In this document: one piece after another, positions 32,326 through 44,189 of the stretch
Numbering within the stretch: the stretch's first letter is position 1
How the letters are laid out: every line of letters starts with the position of its first letter
From: Ancylostoma caninum
Taxonomy: Eukaryota; Nematoda; Chromadorea; Rhabditida; Ancylostomatidae
Length of the DNA stretch: 64,000 nucleotides
Direction: 5' to 3'
NCBI GenBank assembly: GCA_037903475.1
Contig: JBAJFG010000089.1
Span: forward strand, 434,001-498,000
Position numbers and translations under genes: made by a program
Notes under the pieces: model-generated
Seen by the model: the letters and a program-made list of their open reading frames with translations, nothing else
Told to the model about the DNA's origin: nothing
Databases searched by the model: none

Positions 32326-34380
32326 CTTCTTTCCTCTATTCACACCGGAGAATGATTTCTGCACTCGCCAGTGTGTCCTTTGAGTGAAAGCACTCAAGAA
32401 ATCAGTACTCGTATCAATTTTTGATTTTGTATGTGTTCGCTTGTTGGTTAAGCGATAGCTTAATTGGCTTTGGCCTTCTTATCCTGGATTTTTTCTTTTG
32501 CTCGTGAATAACAGGTGCATATAGCTTTCGTTTCAATATATGTATATGAATATAAGATGAGTCTAGAAAATTCTCCGCCGTGACGTTGACTATACTTGGC
32601 TATTTCTGTTTCTCATACCGTCGATATTTTATTTTGCTACCGTTTATGACATTTAGTTTTGTTTTATAATAAGAACTAATAAATCCTGACCTTTTGTTCG
32701 TCTGTTGAGAAAATCTGCTAGCCATGTGGTTTCAATAAATTGTGCGCTCACCCCATTCTTCTTTGATTTAGTCGTTCTTGCTATCTGTAATCCTCAAACG
32801 ATAGCAGTTTTTTGTAGGATCGCGGTGAGCACCCATTAGGTACAATTCTCTCGTATGTCTTGTAAGTGATTGAACGAATCAGATTCCATGAAATATAATA
32901 AAATAACCGCGTCTAAGCGAGAAATATACAATGGCGAGCACGAACTGCACGTTACCTGTTAAGAGCGATCAATTTGTGAAATTATAAAATTCGTACTTTG
33001 GAATTAAAACATGCTATCAGAACGGTACTCAAGGATCTGATCGTGTATAGTGTGCGCCTTCTATTCCCCCAGAAGATCCGTTTGAATGAAAATCTTGCAT
33101 TCGAAGTTCAAAATGGACAACTTTTGAAAATATCTCCACTAATCACATCATTTTATTGATTCGATAAAGAATCTATTTTTACTTTTGATATAATTGCTCA
33201 AATCTTGCTCAAATACAGCGTGACGAATAAGCATTTGACCAAAAGTTCCATGGTTCAATTTTCCCTGAAAATACACCTACACGTGTGGGTGTGTGCAAGT
33301 GCTAATTTGTAGGCTGTACCCTGCACATTGTGTCCTACCAAAAGCTCGCATTCTAACGATGGGAGACACATGAGAGGTTGCTCATACCCAAATGCCAACC
33401 GCACGAATAGAGTCCAACACTGAAGGAGTCCATCCCCTAGATCTACTCGCGTCGCAGGGCAAGCACATGGCTGCTTTTGGTTCGCGACCAACCTCCTATC
33501 CGCCACCCGGGGTCGCGCGATGTAGCCTCGCAGCAACTCGGCTGTGATCCATTCAAGGAGATCCGTGGCCCGCATATATTGCACCAAAACTGCAAATTTC
33601 TGCGATGAAGGTGATGTATTTACTCCCTAAAATGATGGGCTCGCTATCGGCGAGAGCGCTAGATGAGGTCTGCCGCGATTTCTTTGCAAAAAATCTTCGT
33701 AGAGCACACTGAATGGCAATAAATTTTCGGAAATGACTTGAATAGGGGCAGTTTTTTTTGCTAGCAATACTTCCTGCAGTTGTTGTTCTATGGAGCAAAA
33801 ACTACCAAGTATTGATTTGTTGCAGTTTTCGAAACCGAGGTGGAATCAGTGCTTAAACGTTGGAAGGATCCATGATTAAATATTGAATTTTTGCAAGCCC
33901 AAACCGCACATGATATGCATTAAAATTGCTTTTTGAAGCAACTTCGCATCTTTTTTTTTGAAGAAAAATCCATGAGACACTGGTTGAGAGATCACTTGCT
34001 AGAGACTCGCTGATACTTGCTAGTATCAACATATGTACGGGCTCACGGTTATGCGGCTTCGGAGGATTTTGAGGCCCATCTCGGGAAGGCTGGAGGTTTG
34101 CTCGAAATCTACCTAGCGATTTGCGAAGTTCGCGCGTTGAGTAAACTTATATAAAATTTGGGCCCATTTCACACACCTACAGGCGTTTCTATGACTGGCA
34201 ATGTTTTACCAAAGACTTTGTTGTCACCTGTAATGTTATACGTGCTTCTCTGTGAAGCTTCGTCGTGTCAGTAACACGCCCTCTTATACAAGCTCTCATA
34301 TGGACGCCGTTGAAGTGAATGAATAAGACCTAGAAACTAAATTCGCTTATTGGTAATACTGTGAACCAATCCTTCCTAAC
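32326..34380. other. Gene-poor intergenic stretch
   Basis: A block at 32620-32700 (GCTACCGTTTATGACATTTAG...GACCTTTTGTTCGTC) recurs at 36480-36560, marking another dispersed repeat. Two overlapping minus-strand frames at 33255-33798 have ordinary composition, but no splice sites or family match could be seen. No gene is supported. Confidence 0.45.
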
Positions 34381-35488
34381 CAGGGGTGTGCGGAATTTTC
34401 CGTTTTCCGTTTTACGCTTTCCGTTTTCCGCCCATTTTTGGCATTCCGTTTTACGTTTTACGTTTTACGGGTTTTCAGCCCGGAAAACGGGAAATCCCAG
34501 AAAATTATGGAGGGAGACGAGGTATTCGTTCTCGGGGAATTTCCCTATCCTGAAGAGTGTCACGTGTTTCGATGCGCAATGTATATGAGTTAATAACAAC
34601 GACACCAAAATTGACGTCCAACCGCCATTTACCGTCGCAATTTCGGTGATCCTCATCATTGTTCCGAATATGCCATACAAGTGCACTGCTCTCCTCAAAA
34701 TTCTCGAAAAAAGACAAGGTTCCACAGAAATGTGGAGTAAACTTATATAAAATTTCCATGAAACTGTTACGTGCCATGGTAAGAGCATCAAGCATTCCTG
34801 CGAAGCGACGCATGATGTAGGCTTTCTTTCTACCTGACAAAAGCATAAGGCTACATCACAACTGTCACTGTTTTAGTCAGACGATGATCCTCAGCTCCAC
34901 ACTGGCGCCGTTGGCGCCTAATGTTTTGGGTGATATTTAGGATGCTTGTGTTTCACGTTCCCCACACACTGTTCTTCTCCACCTTCCTCACTCGCTAACT
35001 CGCTGCAACGGTATCCTCTGTGAATAACGTGATCCTCCCCAGATTGCAGATGTATTAACTATCGTAGTTACCTTTTTGTCCGAATTTTTGCAGAATAGAT
35101 CTGCTCTGAAATAAAGCAAAGAAGCACTTTTCACACTTCACAGTTTCTCGTCTAAGTAAGTTCGGTGAGAAATATGCTCGTTGATTATATAATTCTGACG
35201 ATGTCACGTAACTAGGTGAAGGATAGATCCTCCTCGATCTCCCTATATTCTAGGCGTTTGAAGTAAGTATCATCAGTAGACTTGAAGTTACCTAATTACT
35301 TAAAGGGTCACCACTTATGCTCATGAAGAAGATACTTAGGAAATCCAATGTTGAGGAGGACTTTTGGTCACAAACCTGTGCTTGGGCAAAATTTTTCGTT
35401 TTCCGTTTTACGCTTCCGCCCATTTTTGGCCTTCCGTTTTCCGTTTTACGTTTTACGGGATTTAAAATTTTACTTCCGCACATCCCTG
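34381..35488. mobile_element. hAT-like non-autonomous element
   Basis: The ends are CAGGGGTGTGCGGAA (34381) and TTCCGCACATCCCTG (to 35488). They are flanked by CTTCCTAAC on the left and CTTCTAAC on the right, which reads as an 8-bp target duplication with one indel. Subterminal CGTTTTACG and CCGTTTTCCG repeats fill both ends. The 1.1-kb interior has no intact transposase. CAGGGG-type ends and an 8-bp duplication are typical of hAT elements. Confidence 0.7.
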
Positions 35489-35569
35489 CTTCTAACCCTT
35501 CCTGCTGACTGGATGTTCATACCACTTATCATGCTATTCTTATCCGACCTGAGAAACGCTTTTCTTTTA

Positions 35570-36465
35570 CAGGGTGCGTCAGAATTATTGACGCACCTAA
35601 AATGAGTCTGTAGAAAAGACAAGATGCAAAAACATTCCAAGTAAGCATATGCAGAATGAAGCTCATATCTAGGCGATCCGAACAAATGCACTCTAGTTCA
35701 CAGCAAGCTCCTTCCTTGCTGAAGCACTCACAGAGATGACGAGGGATCGTATAGTCTCTGCGCCGCAACTAACTCAGGTCGACTTTGTCCCAGATCTTGA
35801 AAAGATAAGCCATTGGGAGCTTAATGTTTTTGTGGATGATAGCGCAGCTCTTGCTCTCTAAGATGGGGTCATCCGGAGAGTGGAAGTCGATTCACAAGGA
35901 AGCCTATTCTCTGCCAAATTGAAGCCCCTCAAGTAGATTTTTGAAACTGGGCCCGTACCACTTTTGTCTCTTGCACAACAGCCAAGCCCTGCCAAAGTAC
36001 CTATGAATTCATCTTGTGATGAGAATTAAGATAGGCAAGAAAATGTGCCCTTAGAAGATTGCTTGGCTGAGAAATATGGAGAGGAAAAGATTTTCTATAG
36101 TAAAACATGGATGCATTTCCTTGGCGGGGACACGACAAGACTTGCGTACAAGGACATGCTTTCATATGATACTTGGAGAGCAAGACCTGCCCTACTTCCC
36201 ATAGGAGTATCGTTTTCCCAAAACTTACCCTCTTTATAATTTGGAAGAATAATGGACAAACTTCAGTTGCCGCACATCGGCGATATTCTCTACCGACGTC
36301 TTCGTGGCTGCTTTTACCAGGAGAGAGCGCGCTCCGAACAGGAGTGGATTTTTTGTACTCGTTAAGACATGAGCTTCATTTTGGATATGCACGATGTAGT
36401 GGTTTTCGGAATATTGTCCTTTTTACAGCATAACTTCAGTGCGTCAATATTTATGACGCACCCTT
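35570..36465. mobile_element. TA-flanked element with GGTGCGTCA inverted ends
   Basis: The left end CAGGGTGCGTCAGAATTATT is matched by the complement TATTTATGACGCACCCTT at the right, with TA on each outer side (35568-35569 and 36466-36467). Both ends repeat a second inward GACGCAC word, giving a short hairpin at each terminus. The interior has only short frames. A Tc1/mariner-superfamily deletion derivative fits. Confidence 0.6.
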
Positions 36466-36959
36466 TACATTATCAAAAGTATTCTGCTACCGTTAATGAC
36501 ATTTAGTTTTTGTTTTATGATGAGAATTCATTAACCTCGACCTTTTATTCGTCAGTTGAGAAAATTCTGTGCTATTTTCTTTTCAGTTCCTACTTGATTG
36601 CTTTACTATAGCGCACAATAACTGCACATAAATAAATAAGTAAATAAATTTCGTGGTAACCTTCTCCTTTCAGCCACTACAGAACTGACCATATGACATC
36701 AGAAACCTTCCAGTTCGTTAACTAGCTGTCTGAGGTAATGGACTCCTTCATTGACTACGTTTATTGCCTAATAATGCTTCGGCGAAAATGAACCTAGCAA
36801 AAACTTCCTTCAGTAAAAACTTCAGCCAACCCATTCTACCCCTCATAGACCTCGTGTTTAGCACTTCACTCTAAGTGTTCCTTAGATTATTGTAATCATT
36901 CATTACGGTAGATATTCTCGTAATCCCTGCTACTTTATTGAATTTCAGTGTGAATTCTA

Positions 36960-37525
36960 TTCGTGACAAATTCTGCACGTTAGAAATGGAGATGTCAAGT
37001 CAGCAAATGCGACTAATTCACTTCTACGAAGTCAAACTCACTGGCAGTGTCACACGCACGACGTCGGTGAATCTATGGAAATCGGCGACGATCGGCTGAA
37101 AGATTGAATCGCGATCGAACATCACAGCTGTTCCTCAAATGGTATTGGACCTAAAAAAGTTATGCCGAAAGCTTAGTGTTATTCTGCTAGATTGATCTGC
37201 CGTACTATTCTGACTCCACATGAAAGAATTACGGCAAGTACGTCCAAGAAATGGACGGAACGGACCAGAGCTTCAACGTATGTGAACGATATCGGTCAAA
37301 AGAAGAGGACCGATTTTCCTCCATGATAACGTTTGTTCACATGTCGTAAGTACAACCGGTGTTGTGGAAATTCAATGAGCTGGGCTGGGTTACGAAACTG
37401 TCGCATCCACTGTACTTGTCGGACCTTCCCCCCACCCCCCCCCCCCCGCTTTCATTAATCAGTTCCAAGTGAAAAGTGCTCTCGACAAATTCATGTATAC
37501 CCAGAATGTTATGTTACAGAAATGA
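36960..37525 (+). pseudogene. Mariner transposase relic
   Basis: In shifting frames the + strand encodes PIFLHDNVCSHV (second catalytic Asp region), then NELGWVTKLSHPLYLSDLPP, which follow each other in mariner transposases. A C-rich run (37431-37447) interrupts the third-Asp region. Inverted ends were not found. Confidence 0.6.
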
Positions 37526-38234
37526 ATAAAGTTGTTTCTCTTTAGCATCGTGAGTGGTCCCACAGGACACATCCGCTTCAACTTGCTTCACATTGTTATA
37601 CACGGCACGATGTGGTAAATACCGGCGAGAAAGAAGTTCGCACAAGCGAATGTTCGCTGTGAACACTACCTCACTAACAGATCTGTTTATAGTTGGTTCC
37701 ACTCCAGTTGTCCAAGACAACCTACACACATAGTATGATCATAAAGCTCATTAGTTGTAAACTCTTCCTTACTAAATACTATTATATGTACAATAATCCT
37801 ACGTAATGTTATTATGAGGCCCTTTTTTCAAGATCAACAAAGCTCACTGTCAGCTCGCCTTTAGGGTTATCAGATCTGATGCTTTCATGTGCTTTCCATC
37901 CTATGGCTGTTCCTTTCCAACGGCACATTGAAATGGCCATTGCCCTGAAATCGCTGCTTTTTTCCACCTACAACTTATTTCATATCCAGTTCCTCAAAAT
38001 TCAATTGTATCTCCGGTGTCCGAAGGTCTTGAAGGAATTTCCTCTACTGCGAATTCAATTATGAGCCACCTCGAAAAAGCTATTTCAAAGATGCCCTCCG
38101 GACATTTAGGCACGTGCGATTCTGCTTGCATTTCATTTTTTTATCCATCCTTGTATCCGGATAACAGCTTACTGCGTCAGTCATTAAGGTAGCGTATTAA
38201 TGACATCCACGTAAGGAATTTTTTGCAACATCAG
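37526..38234. other. Intergenic, nothing recognised
   Basis: No exon, RNA gene or repeat boundary could be supported in this stretch. Confidence 0.4.
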
Positions 38235-38805
38235 AGGGGTGTGTAGCTGTTTATCCGCAAAGGGATGCAGCCTCTTCACACCTGTAAAGGTCAAAAGGTC
38301 AATCCGGATAAACCGCTCCATAGTGGAGCTGTTTATCCGTTTTTTAGGATAAACAGCTCCACTATGGAGCTGTTTATCCGGATATGGCTGCGAACTAAAA
38401 TATGCGGTTTTTTGTGCCGATTTTTTTCAAAATTACAGCTTTTGGGCGGTGGAATCATTGGCAACCATAGGAAATGCTATAGTACCTGATCACTGTGTTC
38501 TAAGTGCAATAATTCGGGTCAAATCACTCCACACAAGAGACTCATCACTTCATTTAATAAGGGGACCAGATTTAAAGGCCATTTTTTCAAAAAATGGATG
38601 CGTTTTTTATTTTTAGCGAGAAATAGTGACATATTATAGTTGTTTTCGGCACTTCAGCTATTTATCCGAAGATGTAGCTGTTTATCCGAAGATGTAGCTG
38701 TTTATCCGCTGACGGAGCGGTTTATCCGGTAGTGTAGCGGTTTATCCGGTAGTGTAGCAGTTTATCCGAAATAGGCCACGCCCCCAGCGGATAAACAGCT
38801 CGCCC
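38235..38805. mobile_element. Inverted-repeat element with about 12 AGCTGTTTATCCG words
   Basis: AGCTGTTTATCCG or its complement occurs about 12 times in 570 bp: at the left end (38246), as a double palindrome at 38301-38378, as six direct copies spaced about 20 bp at 38657-38768, and inverted at the right end (38788). The outer copies give inverted termini. No open frame with motifs is present. It resembles a non-autonomous DNA transposon whose transposase-binding words have multiplied. Confidence 0.65.
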
Positions 38806-39523
38806 TTTCACATTCACACACGAACGCCCATTTCACATTTGTGTAGCTAATGAGAAGTTCACCATATGAACCTTTCTTATTTAACTTCATAATCCTTATT
38901 CTACTTTCCATTTATAGGATTCTTTGGATCATATCTCAAGCGGGCGTCTCTTCTGGGAGCCGATGAGCTTTTCCGAAGTTTTACTACATTATGTTTGAAT
39001 AATTTAGTATAAGAATAAGAATGCTTTGGAGGAGAAATAGCAGTTTAACGGAGGACGTTCTGTGGCCTGAGTGTTGATTTTTTGAATAAGTCTTTTCTGT
39101 TTTGAATGAAAGGGACACAATTTATTTAACCATGTACCCTACATAAATCACAGCTTAAACAGCACCCTGAACCACTTTCAAGCTTCTGAGGAAGTCAGGT
39201 GAGGTTGAAACGTCAGGTCCAATAAAAACGTATTCATAACAATCTGTGAGACACAGCAGTGTAACTCAGTAATGGAACCCACAGTATTAAACCTGTGGAC
39301 ACCAATTTCACTGAAATGTTAAATGAGGTGGAAGCTCTGGAACGTGTAATTTTCGTATGTCTTCCTTTAAAAAGCGAATGTTTTTTTTTTATTCTATGGA
39401 AAGTGTGCGGACAATGAAATCTGTTCCACTGGATTTCATTAAGAAACTCGAAAAAAAAACCTGACCGAGTCTACCATCTGATAGCTTCCTCGAATGACGT
39501 TGTGATCCTGTGAGGAAGTTTTA
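38806..39523. other. Intergenic, with a possible retroelement-tail motif
   Basis: No gene is seen. GAGGAAGTCAGGTGAGG followed by TTGAAACGTCAGG (about 39188-39220) resembles words common near 3' ends of some retroelements. A looser analogue (GGCGCTTAGCGCCTTCTTCAG) is at about 62052-62072 in the other orientation. Confidence 0.35.
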
Positions 39524-41162
39524 GGTTGGTGCAAAAGTTTTGACGTTTTTTTCCTCGACGAATTTATTTTTCCCACGATTTCATCGAGTTATAAACTTGA
39601 AGAGCGATATAATATTTATGATTAGTTGAGACCATACTCATTTTACGAGCACGTCCCTCTCGCCCTATGCTCGGATTACGAGAAGCTGCAAAGCGGGAAA
39701 ATCGGAGACTCCCATTTTTGAGTCGGTATGTTTGGAGATTTTTTCTTGCGTAGCAAAAGCTACTGAAGCTTTGGAAGGGGCATTCACACCGAAAAATTGC
39801 AGAAGAATGTGATGGGTGGTAAACCATTTGACAACAAACTTATCGAGAATTTAGAGCGGGTCTTAAACGCGAATTTTGACCTATTTTGGCCACGCAGAAA
39901 ATGAACCTATTTGCACCTTGAGGGATTTTCAACAGAAACATCTTCAACTTTTCGATCAAATATCAGCTACGGGTAATACTTAGTGTGCTGCTTTGAGATA
40001 GCAGCATGAATCAGATCATCCGGCAAGAATCTCAGAAAAAGCGAAGAAAATGCTTCAAAAAATGCTTGCCTGCGTTTCTCTGAAACGTATTCCGCCGTGC
40101 CAGACCTCGACAGTGGATTTGGTAGCGGCCTCTAGGTTGAAGGCAGTGTGTCACCTCGTTTTTACCAGATTCTGAATCTCCTCGACACGCTGAATCCAAC
40201 GGTATACCTAGATTGTTACAAAAAGGTCTTCAAGCCCTACTTTCAAACGTTTTTCTGGACGGGATTTGTAACAGTTTGTCCAGCCGAGTGGACGCTTGAA
40301 GCCGTTGATCTCATCGATCGGACACGTCTAGACCTGTTCGCCAACGCTGCAGACGTAGCGTTGGCGAACAGCACATTCACGGACCGCTCCGCCCAGGTGG
40401 TCCGTGAACTGCACTTTCGGACCCTCCGAAAACGGGGTTTTCGTCGTTTTCATGAGCTCTGACGTACTTTTTTGGGATTAGCGTGACGAGTAGGTCCGGA
40501 GTCTGCTGGTATTTTCAGCTCACGAAACGAGGTGACACACTGCCTTTAAAGGCGATGCGTCACGTCGTTTCGTGGGTTGTAGATATCAACAGACCCTAAG
40601 CCTCCTCATCAAGCTGATTCTAATGATGTACAGCAAGAAGTCAATGACAACCCCATCTCCAGGGAGTCCGAGAGTACAGTTCAAGGAAGTGGTCCGCGTG
40701 GGTGCTGGCTGCCCGTCACGACCGCAGCGTTGGCGATCAATGGCTTCACGAGCTTATTCGGCTCCACAAACTGTTCCAATCCGCCCCGAAAAACGAATAA
40801 GAAACGGGTTTGAAAGTTGTTTTGTAAAATTTTGCTTATACCGCTCGATTCAGCGCATCGGGGAGATTCAGAATCCGCTAAAACCTCAACCACGAATACG
40901 AGTTGGTACACTGGTTTTAAACGAAATATGTAGCTTGTGGTCCGATTGGAAAATTGAGTGAAAAATGGAAAGTTGAAGATGCAGTGTCTGTAAATTTTTA
41001 AATATCCCCTGACATCCATGGGCGGGAGACAGCCACTGAACCTTGTATAGCGAAGAAGAGCAGGATTTGCTTTACAAGCCCATTACCTTATATGGTTGTT
41101 GCATGATATCTGGAGAGAATTAAAGAATTTGCGGAAAAGCCGACAGAGCTTCTGAACCAACC
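39524..41162. mobile_element. Mariner-like relic containing a nested piggyBac-like MITE
   Basis: The left end GGTTGGTGCAAAAGTTTTGA and the right complement of GGTTGGTTCAGAAGCTCTG are flanked by TA (39522-39523, 41163-41164). The ends have diverged and no transposase is readable. The MITE at 40141-40545 interrupts it. Confidence 0.5.
40141..40545. mobile_element. piggyBac-like MITE, copy 2
   Basis: The ends AGGCAGTGTGTCACCTCG and the complement CGAGGTGACACACTGCCT are flanked by TTGA (40137-40140) on the left and TTAA (40546-40549) on the right. Length 405 bp. An internal hairpin lies around 40335-40375 (CTGTTCGCCAACGCT / AGCGTTGGCGAACAG). Confidence 0.75.
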
Positions 41163-41938
41163 TAATACAATGCTGTAGTTTTCCCTGATTCGTAATTGTA
41201 ATTCGTCTTTCCCTAATCATTTCCATTTTCTGTTTGTATCAGTTCTAAATTTAGAGCAGGAAATGTACTTCCTGTGTAGGACATTAGGGAAGGCTACTGA
41301 TTTTGAAGTACATGGCTTGTTGTCTCTTCCAGGCGTGAGGCGGGATTCAATTTTAGCATCTGTGAGAAATGTCGCTGCGACATCTGTGTGTTTTGAGTAT
41401 TTAGAATGCAGAAGATATTCAGATGCCAATGGAGTGCCATAATGCCGGTGAGAATTATGTGATTTAGGCTGACAAATGTTACACAGTTACCCCTTCTCCG
41501 CACAGTCATTTGAACTAATTAATCAACTAATCAATTAATCAATCTATTCATCTATTCATGCATTGTGACAGATCGTTACAAATTTCAATTTAGGTGGTGC
41601 TGCTAGTTCCTGTTTTTTGCATTATCCTTTTGAGAAAACTGAGTTAAGCTGTACTAGAAGTTTCCTCCTGCTCTCATCAGTAAGGTAAAAAAAAACTCAT
41701 AATGTGTGCACTGCGAATTTCTAAAGATATGCGCTCACAAATATCTGCATGTAAATCTATCATTTTGGTACAAGCTACACAGGATATAAGGTGAAGAAAA
41801 ACAGAACTATTTTGGAAGGAAACATAGAACCATTTTGACTGTGCGTGACCCACTAAACCGTTTCAAACCACAGCTGCTCTCACTCACAGCGCATTTGTTG
41901 TTAAACACGAATAGTCTCTTAAAGCTGACCACTCATAT

Positions 41939-42190
41939 TCTGGTAACTGTGCAGGACGAACGCAGACTAAACGGCATAAAGGTTCGCGTAGAAACCTTAG
42001 CAGCAATGGTTGCCAGTTGCTGCCATCCTCCCCTCAATTACTGCTCAATCTGTCGTCTCTTTAGCAGCAATTGCTGGTGGACTTCAGCAATCAAGGGGAG
42101 GATGGCAGCATCTGGCAACCATTGCTGCTAGGGTTTCTACAGGAACCACCACGACGTTCGGGCTGCGTTCGTGCTGCACAGTTATCAGAG
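41939..42190. mobile_element. Foldback MITE family B, copy 3
   Basis: About 250 bp, with the same arm blocks as 30122-30368: GTAGAAACCTTAGCAGCAAT, GTTGCTGCCATCCTC and complements, ending CTGCGTTCGTGCTGCACAGT TATCAGAG. Both ends are present. Confidence 0.75.
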
Positions 42191-43366
42191 CAGGTATAAA
42201 TGACTCCAAGTGAGAAAAATTTTCTTCTCAATGTTCAGCATCCGCAGGTTCTTCGTAGTACTGAGAGTTGTCTCACAATCTGCTCATTAAAGAGATTGAA
42301 ATTCATTGCGATTAGTTTCTATATGTATTTAATTATGTGATCGATGTAAATGAATCTTCGGAAGGGATGCACCACGCCCCAAATTTAAAATCAGGAATTA
42401 AACATTCGAAATTATTGCTTCATCACATTTCCCGCCCAGGGACTCGAGAAAGTTCTTGACTGTAAAATAGATTACTTCCTCCAAAACATGATAACGACCT
42501 GTGGGCGTTTTCCTGTCGGTTTCTAAGAATGTTATTCTTCTACTTCTCTAATGATGGTTTCGTTCAGAGTTAGTGAAGTGAGTTTCATCGCTTCTTGCTG
42601 ACATGGCCACCCGTTGGTGTCTAGTGAAGCAAAGCCGCCCCTTTCTTTTCATCTACATCTTTTTATTTTAATCGTTACAGGATTTTTGGCGAGGTCAACA
42701 TGAAAAATCAGTATGAACAGTGGTTCACCCTTTTGGCGTATTGAGTAAGCAAATGAAGACAATAAAATAAAAATAGTAACTTCATAGATCGTTGAGCTGT
42801 GTTTAAAGAGTTTAAAGACACTTGAAGGCACGTCCAACAACAACCATGGGTGAGAATCGTAGGTAAAAACCCTCTGGCAATGAATGGACGAATTTTATCA
42901 AGCCTTTTCGAGAGACTTTCTCCGATTCTCACTTTCCCCGCCAACTCGTCGCTTTCTTCCATCATCTGTCTACTCACAATTCAATTCTACTGTTCTTGAA
43001 ACTTTCCTGTGGAATAGGGGCGAAAGGTCCCAATACCCAGGGCTACCAAGAGAATTACATAACGTTCTTTGCTAGTAAGGGACGCGGGAATTTCTCATAG
43101 GGGAGGGGGTGGGGAGGAGGTGGCTGGGAAAGAAGTGAAGAAGGGTTAGCCGAGAAGTTGACTAGGGGTATTAGAAAACTTTTTTTTGTCTTACATTACT
43201 TACAATAATTGTTTGAAATTACAGTTCAGCTACAAAACTGCAAAGTGAACATGAGATCGGTCCTTTTCTCTCCTCTCCTCCGTTCCAACGTGTATTATAC
43301 TTTATTCTAGATGGAATACTCCAGTGACATCACATGGAAATTATCTAATAACATCCTTATTCTAAT
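42191..43366. other. Intergenic, nothing recognised
   Basis: There are several short open frames on both strands, but none has splice context or a motif that can be named. Confidence 0.4.
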
Positions 43367-43433
43367 ACCAGTCTGGCCATCCGGCCGATGCTGGACTTTC
43401 AGGCTTCTTCTAATGCTCGCTTCGCTCGCATTA
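43367..43433 (+). repeat. Repeated hairpin motif, copy 1
   Basis: AGTCTGGCCATCCGGC (43370-43385) folds on GCTGGACTTTCAGGCT (43390-43405), followed by TTCGCTCGCAT. The same hairpin and tail occur at 55301-55366 next to a tRNA-like segment. Confidence 0.6.
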
Positions 43434-43729
43434 ATTCATCTCATATCCACACTAATATAATTTATTGTCCAACCGAGTTGCACAGTGGGAAATCAACTCA
43501 GAGTTTAGCATTTCATTGTTTTCTCCTCCTGCCTCTACTCTACGCCAGTGGACCCTGTACAGGGTAGTAACGTCCTCTCTTGGTGCACAGTAAGTTCTCC
43601 ATTGACACAGCTAGCCATGTGCCACCGATTTACCGTGGAATGATGAGCGAGAATGATTACCATTTCTTGCACCTTATTCTCAGACAAAAATGACAGGACA
43701 TGCGGAGGACGATAGCCCTCATTTCTTAA

Positions 43730-44185
43730 AGGCAGTGTCTCACCTCAGGGACAAAGTTCGTCAGTCGAAAGAATGCTGCTGAGCACAACGATGTACTTTG
43801 TTTTTCCTAGAAACGTCGAAAACCCCATAAGTTACGGGTTTCTTTGGCCGAGAATTTCGAAATTCTCGGCCAGTGGACGAGAGAGTTTATTCCGCAGTAA
43901 GAGCTTGCTGAGGGTGCGGCATGGTTTTTCAACACGGAAACGTTTGTTTGTTTGATAATAGCTGCTGCTGAGAAGTTCATTTTAAGGTGCAATCTCAGCG
44001 TCTCAGCTCCGCTTTTGCTAGCTACGTAGCAGGAAAACTCGTCCGCTCCTGTATCCAATTTTGCCTTAAAAGTAAGGGTTTTTGAAGGTGTTTTCTGACA
44101 TCAAGCACATCATTGGAATCAGCGCTCCGAGCTGGACCTGAATCTGTGAGTATCTCGGCACCCAACATGAGGTGAGACACTGCCT
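43730..44185. mobile_element. piggyBac-like MITE, copy 3
   Basis: The ends AGGCAGTGTCTCACCTCA and the complement TGAGGTGAGACACTGCCT are flanked by TTAA on both sides (43726-43729, 44186-44189). Length 456 bp. An internal palindrome GAGAATTTCGAAATTCTC lies near 43850. No transposase is present. Confidence 0.85.
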
Positions 44186-44189
44186 TTAA

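Noticed and set aside
33255..33798. Two overlapping minus-strand frames as a gene
   Set aside because: No splice sites, start context or recognisable motif; the stretch lies among repeats.
40148..40462. 104-codon + strand frame
   Set aside because: It lies wholly inside a TTAA-flanked MITE and includes an internal hairpin read as peptide.
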